Assembly: GCF_015706575.1 (NCBI RefSeq)
Contig: NW_024037064.1
Span: forward strand, 6,075,427-6,139,426
Source: Patiria miniata
Taxonomy: Eukaryota; Echinodermata; Asteroidea; Valvatida; Asterinidae
Length of the DNA stretch: 64,000 bases
Direction: 5' to 3'
In this document: positions 42,940 to 55,339 of the stretch, piece by piece
Numbering within the stretch: the first letter of the stretch is position 1
How the letters are laid out: each line of letters starts with the position of its first letter
Translations under genes and position numbers: made by a program
The notes under the pieces: generated by a model
The model's database searches: none
Seen by the model: only the letters and a program-made list of their open reading frames with translations
Told to the model about the DNA's origin: nothing

Positions 42940-44045
42940 TGAGGGGGCGTGGCATCACTGCACAGTGCATTTGTGTGTGGTGAGGGGGTTGGGCATCACT
43001 GCACATTGCATTTGTGTGTAGTGAGGGGGTGAGGCATCACTGCACATTGCATTTGTGTGTAGTGAGAGGGCGTTGCATCAGTGCACAGTGCATTTGTGTG
43101 TTGTGAGGGGGCGTGGCATCACTGTACGTTGCATTTGTGTGTAGTGAGAGGGCAGGGCATCAGCACACAATGCATTGGTGTGTAGTGAGAGGGTCGAGGA
43201 TCAGCACCGTGCATTTGTGTGTAGTGAGGGGGTGTGGCATCAGTGCACAGTGCATTTGAGTGTGGTGAGGGGGTTGGGCATCAGTGCACAGTGAATTGTG
43301 TGTTGTGAGGGGGCGAGGCATTACTTCACATTGCATTTGTGTGTAGTGAGAGGGGGGGGGGCATCAGTGCACAGTGCATTTGTGTGTTGTGAGGGGGCAG
43401 GGCATCAGTGAACAGTGAATTGTGTGTATTGAGTGGGCGGGGCATTACTTCAAATTGCATTTGTGTGTAGTGAGAGGGCGGGGCATTACTGCACATTGCA
43501 TTTGTGTGTAGTGAGAGGGTGGGGCCTCAGTGCTCAGTGCATTTGTGTGTCGTGAGGGGGTGTGGCATCAGTGCTCAGTGCAGTGCATTTGTGTGTAGTG
43601 AGGGGGTGTGGCATCAGTGCACAGTGCATTTGTGTGTAGTGAGGGGGTGGGGTATCACTGCACATTGCATTTATGTGTAGTGAGAGGGCGTGGCATCACT
43701 GCACATTGCATTTGTGTGTAGTGAGGGGGCGGGGCATCGCTGCACGTTTTGTTTGTGTGTAGTGTGGGGGCGGGGCATCACTGCACATTGCATTTGTGGG
43801 TAGTGAGGGGGCGGGGCATCACTGCACATTGCATTTGTGTGTTGTGAGGGGGCGGGGCATCACTGCACATTGCATTTGTGTGTAGTGAGGGGGTGGGGTA
43901 TCACTGCACATTGTGTTTGTGTGTAGTGAGGGGGCGGGGCATCACTGCACATTGTGTTTGTGTGTAGTGAGGGGGCGGGGCATCATTGCACATTGCATTT
44001 GTGTTAAGTGTGGGGGCGTGGCATCACTGCATATTGCATAAGTGA
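42940..44045 (+). repeat. 41-bp GT/GGGG-rich minisatellite
   Basis: About 27 units of 41 bp with core TTTGTGTGTAGTGAGGGGG then GGGGCATCACTGCACATTGCA; the G-rich strand has regular runs of four or five G that could form quadruplexes. Confidence 0.92.
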
Positions 44046-45069
44046 GTGGGCGAGTACAAATCTTTCGATTTGGTTCAAAGATAAAATCAAAGTACTTTGT
44101 TTATTTCTGTAGTGTATTGTTATATTTTGGGCGTCTTTGGATTTTGGAGAAAAAAAAACCCTGACACATTACACACAAAATATACAGATAATGACACCCT
44201 ACAAAGAGATGCAATCAATGACCTAACTTGTCAGGGTGTGTAATTTCTGTGTGAAATCTGTGTGTTTCTCTGTAGTTTCCTCGAAGATTTTGAGCTTGCG
44301 AGACTGAGAGGTACGAGTCACAGATGGACGTTGTGAATGGCTACGTTGGGAAGGGGGGGGGGAGAAATTGGTCATGGCTAGGCTCTGACTAATGGTCACA
44401 TGCTTGCCTTACATGGACTAGTAACTTATCAAACAACTGCCCTGGAATTGGTCCTTTTTATTTCTTAAAGAGAAGATAAAAATGATATATTTATCAACAG
44501 ACTCTTAACAACCCTAACTCCCTAGGGGGTGTGCAAAATCGTATTGAAATTGGAAGATTGAGGACTGTTAGGGATAGCTATAGTTGGCTCCATGCAGGTA
44601 ATTAAGTGTAATTACTGTATGTGAAGAGTGTCAAAGGGATGGTTTGAAGTGTTTTATTTGTTTACTTTTTGTCCGGCTGGTTCAAATTAAGTATGATTTT
44701 CAGTGATATGTTTTTTAATTATGTTTATTGTTGGTGGATACTGATATCAGTTCCAATAGTTGACAGAATACAGACCACCTACATTGTACGGGGGCGGCTT
44801 ACATAAAGAGATGCAGGGTGATAATTACGGATGGTTCAAATGTCATTGCTGACTGGTGTTTGCTTACACTGCATCAGTGATGTGAATCTCATCACTACAC
44901 TTAGTGCAGGCATTCATTGGTAATATAACAAGATTGGATATTTTCTAATCATTACGTTCATTTTGTGTCCTCAAAGTGAAAAGATAGAGGTGGGGTTAGA
45001 TGGAAGTTGAATCCTTTCAACCCTCGACCATCTGCCCTGATGCTATACAACTGGAGGGCCAGCTCAGTA
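44046..45069. other. Intergenic with a fragment of the 38817 repeat
   Basis: 44420-44950 is a diverged copy of the 38817-40560 repeat. Otherwise nothing recognisable. Confidence 0.55.
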
Positions 45070-45430
45070 TAGTCTTTTTAGCTGACTTACCAAGCAACTG
45101 ACTGACTGACTGACTGACTGACCGACCGACAGAGCAACCAACCGATTGACTGACCAACCAAAAAAAATAACCAACTGATCGAACGACCTTACCAACCGAC
45201 TAGTTGACCAACTGGTCGACTTACTGACTAATCAACAGAGTGACCAACCAATCGACCTACAGCCACCCAACTGACAGAGCGGCTGTCCGACCAACCGACC
45301 TACTCTACAAAACGACCAACAGAGCAACTGCTGACTTACCAACCCATGAAGTGACCGACAGAGCAACCGACTGGCTGACTGGTTGACCAACTGACTGACA
45401 GACCAACAGAGCATCTGACTGATCAATAGA
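45070..45430 (+). repeat. GACTGACCAACC-type short-period repeat
   Basis: Same sequence type as 9518-9842. The hAT-type element at 45431 was inserted into it; the repeat continues at 46440. Confidence 0.85.
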
Positions 45431-46439
45431 CAGAGTTGTCACGAGTCACTGATTTTTGTGACTAGAGTCGAGTCGAGTCATTTTAAAGAAGTGACTCGAG
45501 TCGAGTCGAGTCATTAGGTCAACAAGGTCGAGTCGAGTCGAGTCGAGTCACAGAGTGTGGTCGAGTCGAGTCGAGTCGAGTCGAGTCAAGTATTTAGATC
45601 GAGTCAATTCGAGTCACAAATATTTGAACACTAAATTACAATAAAAAGCAACAAACACAAGAGAGAAAGAATACAAGGCACCAGTCTATTACGGAAATCC
45701 AAAGACATAAAGTATGCTGTATGGTACCCAACCAACAGTTTCCATTGCTAGCTCACGTCACAGAAAAGAAGATGTGAAACTTCGGTCTTATAACTGGTTT
45801 GGCTTCGGGTCTAGATTTTGTTGTTCGCTGATCGCTGACAACGTTAAAACCTAATTGCATTATACATAACTGTTTCTGAATATTTAAAGTTGGGCCCGTT
45901 CGTATCCATATTTTTGTGTGAAATCGGGACATGAATTTAGTCAGCGTTCCACCAAGAACTTCAAAATCGCCCGAAACCAATGATGATACCACGGATTGAG
46001 AAATGCGTTTTAAGTCTGGTTCCGGGTTTAGCATTACATGCTATAGAACCACAAGGTGGGAGTCCGCGACACGGTGTATGTTTGTTGTTTCATTATGGAG
46101 GAAGGAAACAGACTGCTGCTGTATATAAACGTACATTTTTCGCGAACATTAACGTGACGTGAACAAAAACTGGCAACGCGAACGGCGCAGCGTAAGTCAT
46201 TGCAAATATTTTTCGCAAGTAAGTTTTGCTTTTATTTTGGGACTTGAGTCTTATCATTTCCTCGAGTCGAGTCGAGTCATTCTGATGAGGTACTCGAGTC
46301 GAGTCGAGTCATTTGCTCGCAGTGACTCGAGTCGAGTCGAGTCATTTACCCGTCGGGACTCGAGTCGAGTCGAGTCGCCAAAAAATGTGACTCGAGTCGG
46401 ACTCGAGTCGAGTCATTGACTCGAGTCATTACAACTCTG
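45431..46439. mobile_element. GAGTC-rich hAT-type element, 1009 bp
   Basis: Termini CAGAGTTGT / ACAACTCTG and an 8-bp target duplication TCAATAGA (45423-45430 and 46440-46447). Both ends are packed with subterminal GAGTCGAGTC repeats in inverted orientation; the middle has no transposase frame. A shorter relative with its own target duplication is at 56054-56406. Confidence 0.9.
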
Positions 46440-47825
46440 TCAATAGACCAATTGACTAAGCAATCAACCAACCCACTGACAAACCAACAGAGCAACTAAC
46501 CGATGGAATGAATGACAGATCGACTGACCAGCCAATCGACTGACTTACTGACCGACTGACATAGTGATTAACCGTTAAACCAACGGACGGCGATGGACTG
46601 ATTGTCTGCCCGAAAGCATCCATTTTGTGATTTTACCTGATTGTACTTTGCACTCACAGGATTATAGTCATTAGGTCAACAAGGTCGAGTCGAGTCGAGT
46701 CGAGTCACAGAGTGTGGTCGAGTCGAGTCGAGTCGAGTCGAGTCAAGTATTTAGATCGAGTCAATTCGAGTCACAAATATTTGAACACTAAATTACAATA
46801 AAAAGCAACAAACACAAGAGAGAAAGAATACAAGGCACCAGTCTATTACGGAAATCCAAAGACATAAAGTATGCTGTATGGTACCCAACCAACAGTTTCC
46901 ATTGCTAGCTCACGTCACAGAAAAGAAGATGTGAAACTTCGGTCTTATAACTGGTTTGGCTTCGGGTCTAGATTTTGTTGTTCGCTGATCGCTGACAACG
47001 TTAAAACCTAATTGCATTATACATAACTGTTTCTGAATATTTAAAGTTGGGCCCGTTCGTATCCATATTTTTGTGTGAAATCGGGACATGAATTTAGTCA
47101 GCGTTCCACCAAGAACTTCAAAATCGCCCGAAACCAATGATGATACCACGGATTGAGAAATGCGTTTTAAGTCTGGTTCCGGGTTTAGCATTACATGCTA
47201 TAGAACCACAAGGTGGGAGTCCGCGACACGGTGTATGTTTGTTGTTTCATTATGGAGGAAGGAAACAGACTGCTGCTGTATATAAACGTACATTTTTCGC
47301 GAACATTAACGTGACGTGAACAAAAACTGGCAACGCGAACGGCGCAGCGTAAGTCATTGCAAATATTTTTCGCAAGTAAGTTTTGCTTTTATTTTGGGAC
47401 TTGAGTCTTATCATTTCCTCGAGTCGAGTCGAGTCATTCTGATGAGGTACTCGAGTCGAGTCGAGTCATTTGCTCGCAGTGACTCGAGTCGAGTCGAGTC
47501 ATTTACCCGTCGGGACTCGAGTCGAGTCGAGTCGCCAAAAAATGTGACTCGAGTCGGACTCGAGTCGAGTCATTGACTCGAGTCATTACAACTCTGTCAA
47601 TAGACCAATTGACTAAGCAATCAACCAACCCACTGACAAACCAACAGAGCAACTAACCGATGGAATGAATGACAGATCGACTGACCAGCCAATCGACTGA
47701 CTTACTGACCGACTGACATAGTGATTAACCGTTAAACCAACGGACGGCGATGGACTGATTGTCTGCCCGAAAGCATCCATTTTGTGATTTTACCTGATTG
47801 TACTTTGCACTCACAGGATTATACC
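45512..47825 (+). repeat. 1157-bp tandem duplication, seemingly perfect
   Basis: 45512-46668 and 46669-47825 appear identical at every place compared (encoded frames at 45753/46910, 45980/47137 and 46159/47316 give the same residues). The junction at 46668 joins GGATTATA to CATTAGGTCAAC, inside the GAGTC array of the hAT element, so the second copy has lost that element's left end. Confidence 0.92.
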
Positions 47826-48305
47826 GGGTTGGACAAATGAAGCTGTCTGCAACTAAACTGTGCCCGCATCAGCAGCGCTAAATGGTAAAATGGAGAAAAA
47901 GAAGGTCCTCAAGCAACAGGGAGAACCTACTGTAACCACAGTAACAGGCAGTCAGGCAGCTCCGACCCAACAACTACCAGATGATCAACAAAAAACTCAG
48001 TCAAGTAATGAACAGCCTTCTCAGCAGGAACCAACACCACAACTAACGCCTCAACCACAGCCAAGACCGGGTGAGACACAAACTTCTTCTGTAAACCCTG
48101 CATTTTGTGACTCCCCTGACCCTGATATTGGTTCCCTGATGCATCCTTCCCCTCCATCCTTTGCATTGACGCTATTAGGCACAATATATAGCGTAGCAGA
48201 GTCCCTGAGACAAGGGGGACCACATTGCCGACCAGCCCCCTGTCACCCCACGGCCAATTACTCGGAGCATCCGTACTACACAATACCACAACCAATTAGT
48301 GACTA
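47820..48305 (+). repeat. Pro/Gln element, copy in the right arm
   Basis: It starts with GATTATACCGGGTTGGAC after an acceptor-like CACTCACAG, has one repeat unit, and a 148-codon frame (47860-48306) ending with the same ISD-stop as copy 1. The NPGP motif is absent here because the unit joins the tail directly (GETQTSSVNPA). Confidence 0.75.
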
Positions 48306-48352
48306 ATTGAACCACAGATAAGGTCACTCTAGTCCAATTCTTCTAACAGTTA

Positions 48353-49399
48353 AGGCCGAAAAAAAATACTTCTGCTTCCAATTACATGCCTTTCAAAAAT
48401 CAGGTCGGTCGGTCGGAATTTTTTGGGTTTTTTTGCCAATTTGTTTTTATACCGATTGAATGGGGTATTCAATTATATGCGAAGTTTTAGCCTGAACTGT
48501 TTCCATTGCACTACGAAAGCTATACACAAAAAGTGAATGGCCACTGAAAGTGAATAAAACCTACCATAATTATTGTCAATATATTTACTTTCGATAATTC
48601 CATAAAAATAATGGAAAATTCAGGTCGTTCGCACCATATGCACAATGCTAGTCAAGATGGGAAGCTGGCTAAAACTCTGAAGTGTGTGATGCACTGTGCA
48701 TGTATGGTGCGCAGCCAACAGACCTCGTTTTTACTGTTGAAAATTTTGGAAACACGCTGCATTGTATCACTCCAAAAACGAGTAGTGCGATCTCAAAATG
48801 AACTCTTGAACACGGAAAATACATACACAGACAAGCTAGATCAATTCTGTGAATTAACTTGCAAAAATGTTCTTTCTCCATCGGTGTTTTCTTGGCATTT
48901 TTACGATGTCGAATCTGACCAGTTGACAGTGCACGTGCCTGCAATGCATATATCCATATTCTAGCGCTATCAATCATATAGCCATGACAGACTGGTTACC
49001 GCATTTTCATCTTGTCTTCTAAATTGGGCGCGGCGCAGTGGGAACCAGTTGTTGCCCCATTGAGCTAGGTTTACGCAGGTGATCATAGTCACTGTGACTG
49101 ACATCGAATTGCGAAGTACTTATATCGCGAAGCAGATTTGTCAAAATAAAGGAGGTTTCTTTTGAAAACAATAGCTTATGTAAGTATTAAAGAAAACAAA
49201 TATATACAAACACTTTTTTGATGCAAAAGGCTTGTTAAGAGGTATTTTGTGAAGACAGAAAAGACAACAGGTTTTTAATTTTATTTATTCAATCATTATT
49301 AATTTTTTTTTGGAATTGCCGATAACATTTTTAGGGTCGCAGCCTAAAAATAGGGTCGGTCGGGTAACAGGAAGCAGAAGTATTATTTTTTGTTGGCCT
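48353..49399 (-). mobile_element. TIR element, ~1.05 kb, copy 2 (inverted relative to copy 1)
   Basis: Ends AGGCCGAAAAAAAATACTTC / GAAGTATTATTTTTTGTTGGCCT. Its + strand carries the frame MENSGRSHHMHNASQDGKLA.. (48611-48964, 117 codons), homologous to the minus-strand frame in copy 1. Confidence 0.7.
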
Positions 49400-49481
49400 A
49401 ACGCTTAAATCCTTGCCACCTAATAAAGCTGGCAGTGACTGGGTAAGAGACCAATCTGTATTCTTTTTTTTTCCATTTTAG

Positions 49482-49540
49482 AAGGGACATATTCACCAGC
49501 AGATGAAGACATTCCACTTATGTTTGTGCCTTCCACTTAG
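49482..49540 (+). CDS. Possible terminal exon (orphan)
   Basis: Acceptor TTTTTTCCATTTTAG ends at 49481; the two leading bases AA complete a codon in phase 1, then GTYSPADEDIPLMFVPST and TAG. It resembles the linker exon at 63760 (ETSSRPPEDSASHPG), so it may end an otherwise lost NLR-type gene. No upstream partner is visible. Confidence 0.3.
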
Positions 49541-50436
49541 TTTGTCTCGTTGTGTCCAGGAATCCCACTCAACGCCATCAGCCTTTGTTCCTTAATAAGG
49601 CTTAAATACGGCATGACATATCAGTCTTTTCTTACTTTAATTTTTGCTTCAATAGGTCTATTGATGCTCCGTATTCAAATGATGTAGTAGTCTTTAGGAA
49701 TAAGGGAGACCTATGGAAGTGAGGCCAGCAATGTCAATGTTCTCTTCCAGGTGATTAATAGGGAGCTACAGTTTGTTTTTATTCACAATTATTGATTTGC
49801 TCTTCATCAGTATAATTCACGGTCAGTTTGCATGGTAAAAAGAAAGCAACGAATACTCCTTTTAAAGAAATGTAGCCCAGTTGATTATCTGGTGAGTTTT
49901 ATTGGAAACTTACTTTGAGTATATCTTTTCGGGGTATAACTTTGGGAAAACTCACATAATGGAAATTGTGGACATTTTATGCCACCATAGCGCCAGAATA
50001 TGTTGGTAAAATGTCGCCAACATGCGAAGACTAGTGGATGTCTCACACTGCGCATGTGCAGCAAGTAACCCCCAAGTGACTACATGTGATTCCTGCTACC
50101 CATCCCCTGAGTCAGCATATTTCTAATTCTGATCTGAGACAGAGCAATCAATCACAATCAGAATGAGTTTTAAATTTTATTATTTTGTTCGGTGCTATCT
50201 GCCAAGCAACGTTGACAAACAAGACCTATCTCTTTTTTTAATCTTTGAATTTTTTTTAAGCAGATATAAAAAAAATTCACCAAAGTGAGATTTGAACAGA
50301 CAACCTCTGAATCACTGTTGGGGCAAGCTCCATACCAGAAACCGGAGTCTTTGTTTTGGTCTTAGGTTTAATAGGGGATTATACTGTAGTAAACTCTATC
50401 CTTTTATGTAACGTGCGATCAACTTAATATTTTCAG
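49541..50436. other. Intergenic with a tRNA-like 3' half
   Basis: On the minus strand, about 50310-50272 reads GAGGTTGTCTGTTCAAATCTCAC-like sequence, a tRNA B-box half followed by poly-T, typical of a SINE fragment. The homology with TPR copy 1 begins near 50320 (GGGGCAAGCTCCATACCAGA), so copy 2 lacks the conserved upstream region and 5' exon. Confidence 0.5.
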
Positions 50437-50636
50437 ATAATGTCATGAGGGCCCAGGAAGCAGATGCCAGCGAGCGCGCAGAGAGACGCAAGAAGCGTAA
50501 AGCAGAGGCGACAGTCCTAAAAGATCAGGGGAACCAAGCGTTCCAGAAAGGCGATTACACGCGAGCCGTTGAGCTCTACACACAGGGCCTGGAGCGTCTA
50601 AAAGACTTTGTGGTGTTGTACACCAACAGGGCACAG
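50437..50636 (+). CDS. TPR exon A, copy 2
   Basis: Acceptor ATTTTCAG, donor ACAG|GTAAAC; 200 bp, phase 1 in and 0 out. The basic helix is three residues longer (ERAERRKKRKAEA) than copy 1; the TPR residues are intact. There is no conserved 5' exon upstream, so if used it is probably an internal exon or a relic. Confidence 0.75.
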
Positions 50637-50760
50637 GTAAACAAGTCAAGTCAAGTCTGTTACCAGCCAAGATGGCCCATCGGGGCGGCGTTTATCTCTG
50701 TACTCACGAAATGGCTGAGAATATTGCTATTCCCCCTGGATCAGTCCATTGTGGGTTGCA

Positions 50761-50880
50761 GGGAGGTGAAGTGGCTTGCCCAAGGACACACCATTTGACC
50801 AGCAGCTGGATTGGGCCCCTGACCCTCTGAATTCTGATCATGAGTCACGATAACCCTATAATCTATGCCACTCTCTCCCA
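50761..50880 (+). repeat. Possible CORE-SINE/L2-type fragment
   Basis: GGTGAAGTGGCTTGCCCAAGGACACA is the kind of block found in CORE-SINE and L2-type tails; a second copy lies at about 55968-56005. Assignment is by likeness only. Confidence 0.3.
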
Positions 50881-50895
50881 AAGGTAGACAAATGA

Positions 50896-51010
50896 ACAAT
50901 TGTTGACTGCTGTGATGTGGGATATGACACCTGAGGGGGGCATAGCACCTGCAGGTAAAGCAGGGGGTGCTAAACATGACATATCCCGCATCACAGCAGT
51001 CAACAATTGT
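50896..51010. repeat. Hairpin element, copy 1
   Basis: Arms of about 31 bp (ACAATTGTTGACTGCTGTGA and complement) around a G/C-rich centre. The homologous intron in copy 4 holds it at 56449-56563; introns of copies 1 and 3 lack it. Confidence 0.75.
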
Positions 51011-51598
51011 TTTGAAAGTCAAAAAGAGCAAGGTTTTAAACTCGCTCGTGCCATACATGATATTGAAAAGCTGCAGTACTCTGTTGCGAGGCACATGCAC
51101 CCTTCACGCCCACGTAATATTATAGGCATTGTGGTGTATATGAGATAATTTGCAACGCGTTGTATTTATATGCAACGTAGGGTTCATGAAGTAAACAGCC
51201 ATTTTTGTAGACTGCGCATGCAACCATTCTCAAGGAGGGGGGGGGGGTCCAGAATCATTTTGGGGGGTAGGGGGAGGGGCCAAGAGGGCTTGATTTTCTG
51301 AAAAGGGGAAAGGGATTAAGTATATAGTACTGTGCACTATTTGCACATTGCTGATGGCTTGTGAGAGAGATACGCAACGTTTTAATTTATTTCCTGAAAA
51401 GTTTTCACATAAAAGGGAATAAAAAGAAAGGAAAATATATCATTTTGGGAGGGGGGGCCAACTCATCTGTAGAACTGCACATAAGGCAGATGATTAATTC
51501 CAGGTGACACACCTGTTATCCTGTTGAACACGCAACACTTCATTTTTCACTATGTGGCAAATTTGAATCCCCTCTTTTCACTTTATTCCCCCCCCCAG

Positions 51599-51791
51599 GC
51601 TTACAACAAATTGGAAAAGTTTACAGAGGCAATGGAGGACTGCCGGACTGCCTTGCAGTTGGAACCAAACAACGTCAAGGCATTGCTGCACCTTGGCAAG
51701 GCCCAGCAGGGACTGAAGGATTACGAGGCGGCTGTTACGACTTACAAAGAAATCACCAAGATTGACAAGAAATACGAGAAAATGGTCGCAG
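51599..51791 (+). CDS. TPR exon B, copy 2
   Basis: Acceptor CCCCCCCCAG, donor GCAG|GTGGGT; 193 bp, phase 0 in, 1 out. Residues match the copy 1 exon with a handful of changes (LLHLGKAQQ, TYKEITKIDKK). No exon C follows; exon A of copy 3 is the next in-phase exon. Confidence 0.78.
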
Positions 51792-53309
51792 GTGGGTCAG
51801 CAGTCTTCAGGCCAAATGCACAAACATGTGATGCAATCACGCTAAATGAGTCATTTGTCGGCCCTCGTCAAATTTTGTGAAATTTTGACAAAACCAATTA
51901 ACGATTATATAAAATAACAATTTAGAGAAATGATCCAAAACTCCTAGTCTGTATAGTCTCGTTGACCATGACTAGATAATGGCTGTACATGTAGAAGATT
52001 TGAAAAATACATTGTCAGGTTTATTCACTGAGCTCTTAAAAGCTCTGTTTGAATACTGACATTACATTCAATAGCCCATGACCAGAATTTGTATTAGCAG
52101 TATTTGTATTAATCCTAACTCCCTAGGCGTTTTTGCTAGGATGCAACCTCAGTCCTGCAAAATCCTCCAACTGCCTCCATGTAAAAATTGCATACAGCCT
52201 CAATCCTGCAAAATGCTGTTATTTATGTGGTCCTTGGAGGGGTGACCACTGCCTCAATCTTTCAAAATCTTCCAGCAATCACTGTCCATATGTTGAGATG
52301 GAGCCAGTGACATCCTGGATCCAGGATGTCACTGGCTGGAGCAGTGCAGAGGATTTCAAGTACTTGTATAATGTAGGCCTAAATATGTGTGGCTGGGCAT
52401 AAACAATACAAGGTCCAGTCCAAGACCTTGACGCAGTGCATCCTGCAAACTCAGCCACACATTTTTGCCATAAAGCCTCAATTTTCTGCAAAATGTTCCA
52501 TTTTGCCAAGGGGATTTGGGGAGGTTAGGCCAAAAAAAGTCTTTGGTTCCTGGTTTGCACATGTGTCGCTGTAGCCATGCGCGTCAGCAAAATTAAAAAC
52601 TTTTTTTAAATGCAAGATGATGTCTCCAAACTGCCAAACTCACTGGTTTGACTGGAATCCTGCTGCTGCACAATTTTAACATGTTTAAGAGGGGGTTACG
52701 ATCGAGTATTAGCTTTGTGTGGCCTCTCTGGCACCCATTTATTTTGCTCTAAATTTAGTCGAGCACCATTTGCACACTGTGTTGTAATTTTGTTATTGTG
52801 CGTCTGGAAGCCAGAATGAGGGAGCAGTGGTCGTGTATATCAGGGAATCTGTAAATATGCATTTTAATTAGCGCAATATGTAAGGGAGCAGACTAATGAC
52901 CAGACTGGCAGCTCATGCATGATGTCAATGTTGCTGTATGGTCTGACATTGCCGTTTTCCCTGATGTTTGTCTTGACTGTCAAAATTTCTCGAAGAATGT
53001 TCGTGTTGGTCGAGATTGTAAGTGGGTGCAGACTTCTCAAGCCTTATGGCCTAACTGAGGTCACCTCAAGCTCTACATAAACAATATTTTTGAGAGTTTT
53101 AAGCGGATTGAAGTGTCATCTGCAAAATATCAGCCAACATTTGAAGAAAAAAAAAGTGGGGTAAAAAAAAAAACACCTGCATTGCCGCACGACTTTTGGG
53201 GCAAACTCCATACCAGAAACCGGAGACTTTTTTTTACCTTAGGGTTAATGGGGGATGACTGTAGTAGACTCTATCCTTTTATGTTACGTGCGATCAACTT
53301 TATTTTCAG

Positions 53310-53494
53310 ATAATGTCATGAGAGCCCTGGAAGCAGACGCCAACGAGCGCAGAGAGAAACGTGAAGCGACAGTTCTGAAAGATCAGGGGAACCAAGCATT
53401 TCATAAGGGCGATTACACTCGAGCTGTTGAGCTCTACACACAGGGCCTGAAGCGTCTGAAAGACTTTGTGGTGCTGTACACCAACAGGGCACAG
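53310..53494 (+). CDS. TPR exon A, copy 3
   Basis: Acceptor TATTTTCAG, donor ACAG|GTAAAC; 185 bp. The basic helix is two residues shorter than copy 1 (NERREKREATVL), with the frame kept. The conserved upstream region and 5' exon (ATG 52997, donor after 53017) are present. Confidence 0.78.
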
Positions 53495-53941
53495 GTAAAC
53501 AAGTCAAGTCAAGTCTGATACCAGCCAAGATGGCCCATCAGGCTGGCGTTTATCTCCGTATTCATGAAATGACTGAGAATATTTCTATTCCCCCTGGATC
53601 AGTCCATTGTAGGTTGCACCCCAACTAATATCCATTACATGTGTACTTCTGGGTGGAGAGAGACAAGTGAAGATGAAGGCTTGTGAGAGAGATATGTAAC
53701 GTTTTAATTTATTTCCTGAAAGGTTTTCATGTAAAGAAGGGGGAATAAAAGAAAAGAAAACATTGATTATGGAGGGGGGCCAACTTATCTTACATGTATG
53801 TTTTTTAGTACTGCACATAAGGCAGACAATTAATCCCAGGTGACATACCTGTTATCCTGTTAAGACACACAACGATTCGTTGTTCACTATGTGGCAAATT
53901 TGAATTCCCTCTTTTCACTTATTCCCCTCCCCCCCCCCCAG

Positions 53942-54134
53942 GCTTACAACAAATTGGAAAAGTTTACAGAGGCAATGGAGGACAGCCGGACTGCCTTACA
54001 GTTGGAACCAAACAACGTCAAGGCATTGGTGCACCTTGGCAAGGCCCAGCAGGGACTGAAGGATTACAAGGCGGCTGTTACGACTTTCCAAGAAATCCTC
54101 AAGATTGACAAGAAACACGAGAAAATGGTCGCAG
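53942..54134 (+). CDS. TPR exon B, copy 3
   Basis: Acceptor CCCCCCAG, donor GCAG|GTGGGT; 193 bp. Two changes stand out: the Cys of 'DCRTAL' is Ser and Glu of 'DYEAAV' is Lys. No exon C follows. Confidence 0.78.
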
Positions 54135-54469
54135 GTGGGTCAGCAGTCTTCAGGCCAAATGCACAAGCATGTGATGTGATCATGCTAAATGAGTCATTTG
54201 TCGTCCCTTATCAAATTTTGTGAAATTTTGACAAAACCAAATTAACCATTATACCTAAATAACAATTTAGAGAAATGATCCAAAACTCCTAGTTTGTATA
54301 GTCTCCTTGACCATGACCAGATACATGTAGAAGATTTGAAAAATACATTGTCAGGTTTATTCACTGAGCTCTTAAAAGCTCTGTTTAATACTGACATTAC
54401 ATTCAATAGCCCATAACCAGAATTTGTATTAGCAGTATTTGTATTAATCCTAACTCCCTAGGCGTTTTT

Positions 54470-55339
54470 GCGAGGATGCAACCTCAGTCCTGCAAAATCC
54501 TCTGACTGCCTTCATGTAAAAATTGCATACAGCCTCAATCCTGCAAAATGCTCTGTTATTTATGTGGTCCTTGGAGGGGTGACCACTACCTCAATCCTAC
54601 AAAATCCTCCAGCAATCAATGTCAATTGGTTGAGGCAGAGCTAGTGACATCCTAGAGCAATGTGGAGGATTTCAAGTACATGTATAATGTAGGCCTAAAT
54701 ATGTATGGCTGAGCATAAACAACACAAGGTCCAGTCCAAGACATTGACACAGTGCATCCTGCAAAATCAGCCACACATTTTCGCCATAAAGCCTCAATTT
54801 TCTGCAAAATGTTCCATTTTGCCAAGAGGATTTGGGGAGGTTAGGTAAAAAAAAAAAAGTCTCCGGTTTCTGGTTTGCGCGTGCGTCTTCGTAGCCATGC
54901 GCGCCTGCAAAATTTTTTGAAAAAAATTGAAATGTAAGATGATATGTCTCCAAACTGCCAAACTCACTGGTTTGACTGGAATCCTGCTGCTGCACAATTT
55001 AACGTGTTTTAGGTGGAGTTACGATCGAGTATAAGCTTTACGTGGCCTCTCTGGGCACCCATATATTTTGCACTAAATTTAGTCGGGCATCATTTGCACA
55101 CTGTGTTGTAATTTTGTTATTGTTTGTCTGGAAGCCAGAGTGAGGGAGCGATGGTCGTGTATCTCAGGGAATCTTTAAATGCATTTTAATTAGCGCAATA
55201 TGTAAGGGAGCAGACTAATGACCAGCTTGGCAGCTCATGCATGATGTTGATGTCGCTGTATGATCTGACATTACCGTTTTCTCTGATTTTTGTCTTGACT
55301 ATCCAAATTTCCCGAAGAATGTTCGTGTCGGTCGAGAGT
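54470..55339 (+). promoter_or_regulatory. CCTCC-repeat block and conserved upstream region of TPR copy 4
   Basis: Same order as 11340-12181: CCTCAATCCTGCAAAATCC repeats, the 'caaactcactggtttgac' block, then the candidate 5' exon (ATG 55319, donor GTAAGTGGG after 55339). The equivalent for copy 3 is 52130-53017. Confidence 0.5.

Noticed and set aside
45753..47191. 93-codon minus-strand frame present twice
   Set aside because: It is present twice only because of the perfect 1157-bp duplication and spans the inside of a non-autonomous hAT element; no family likeness.
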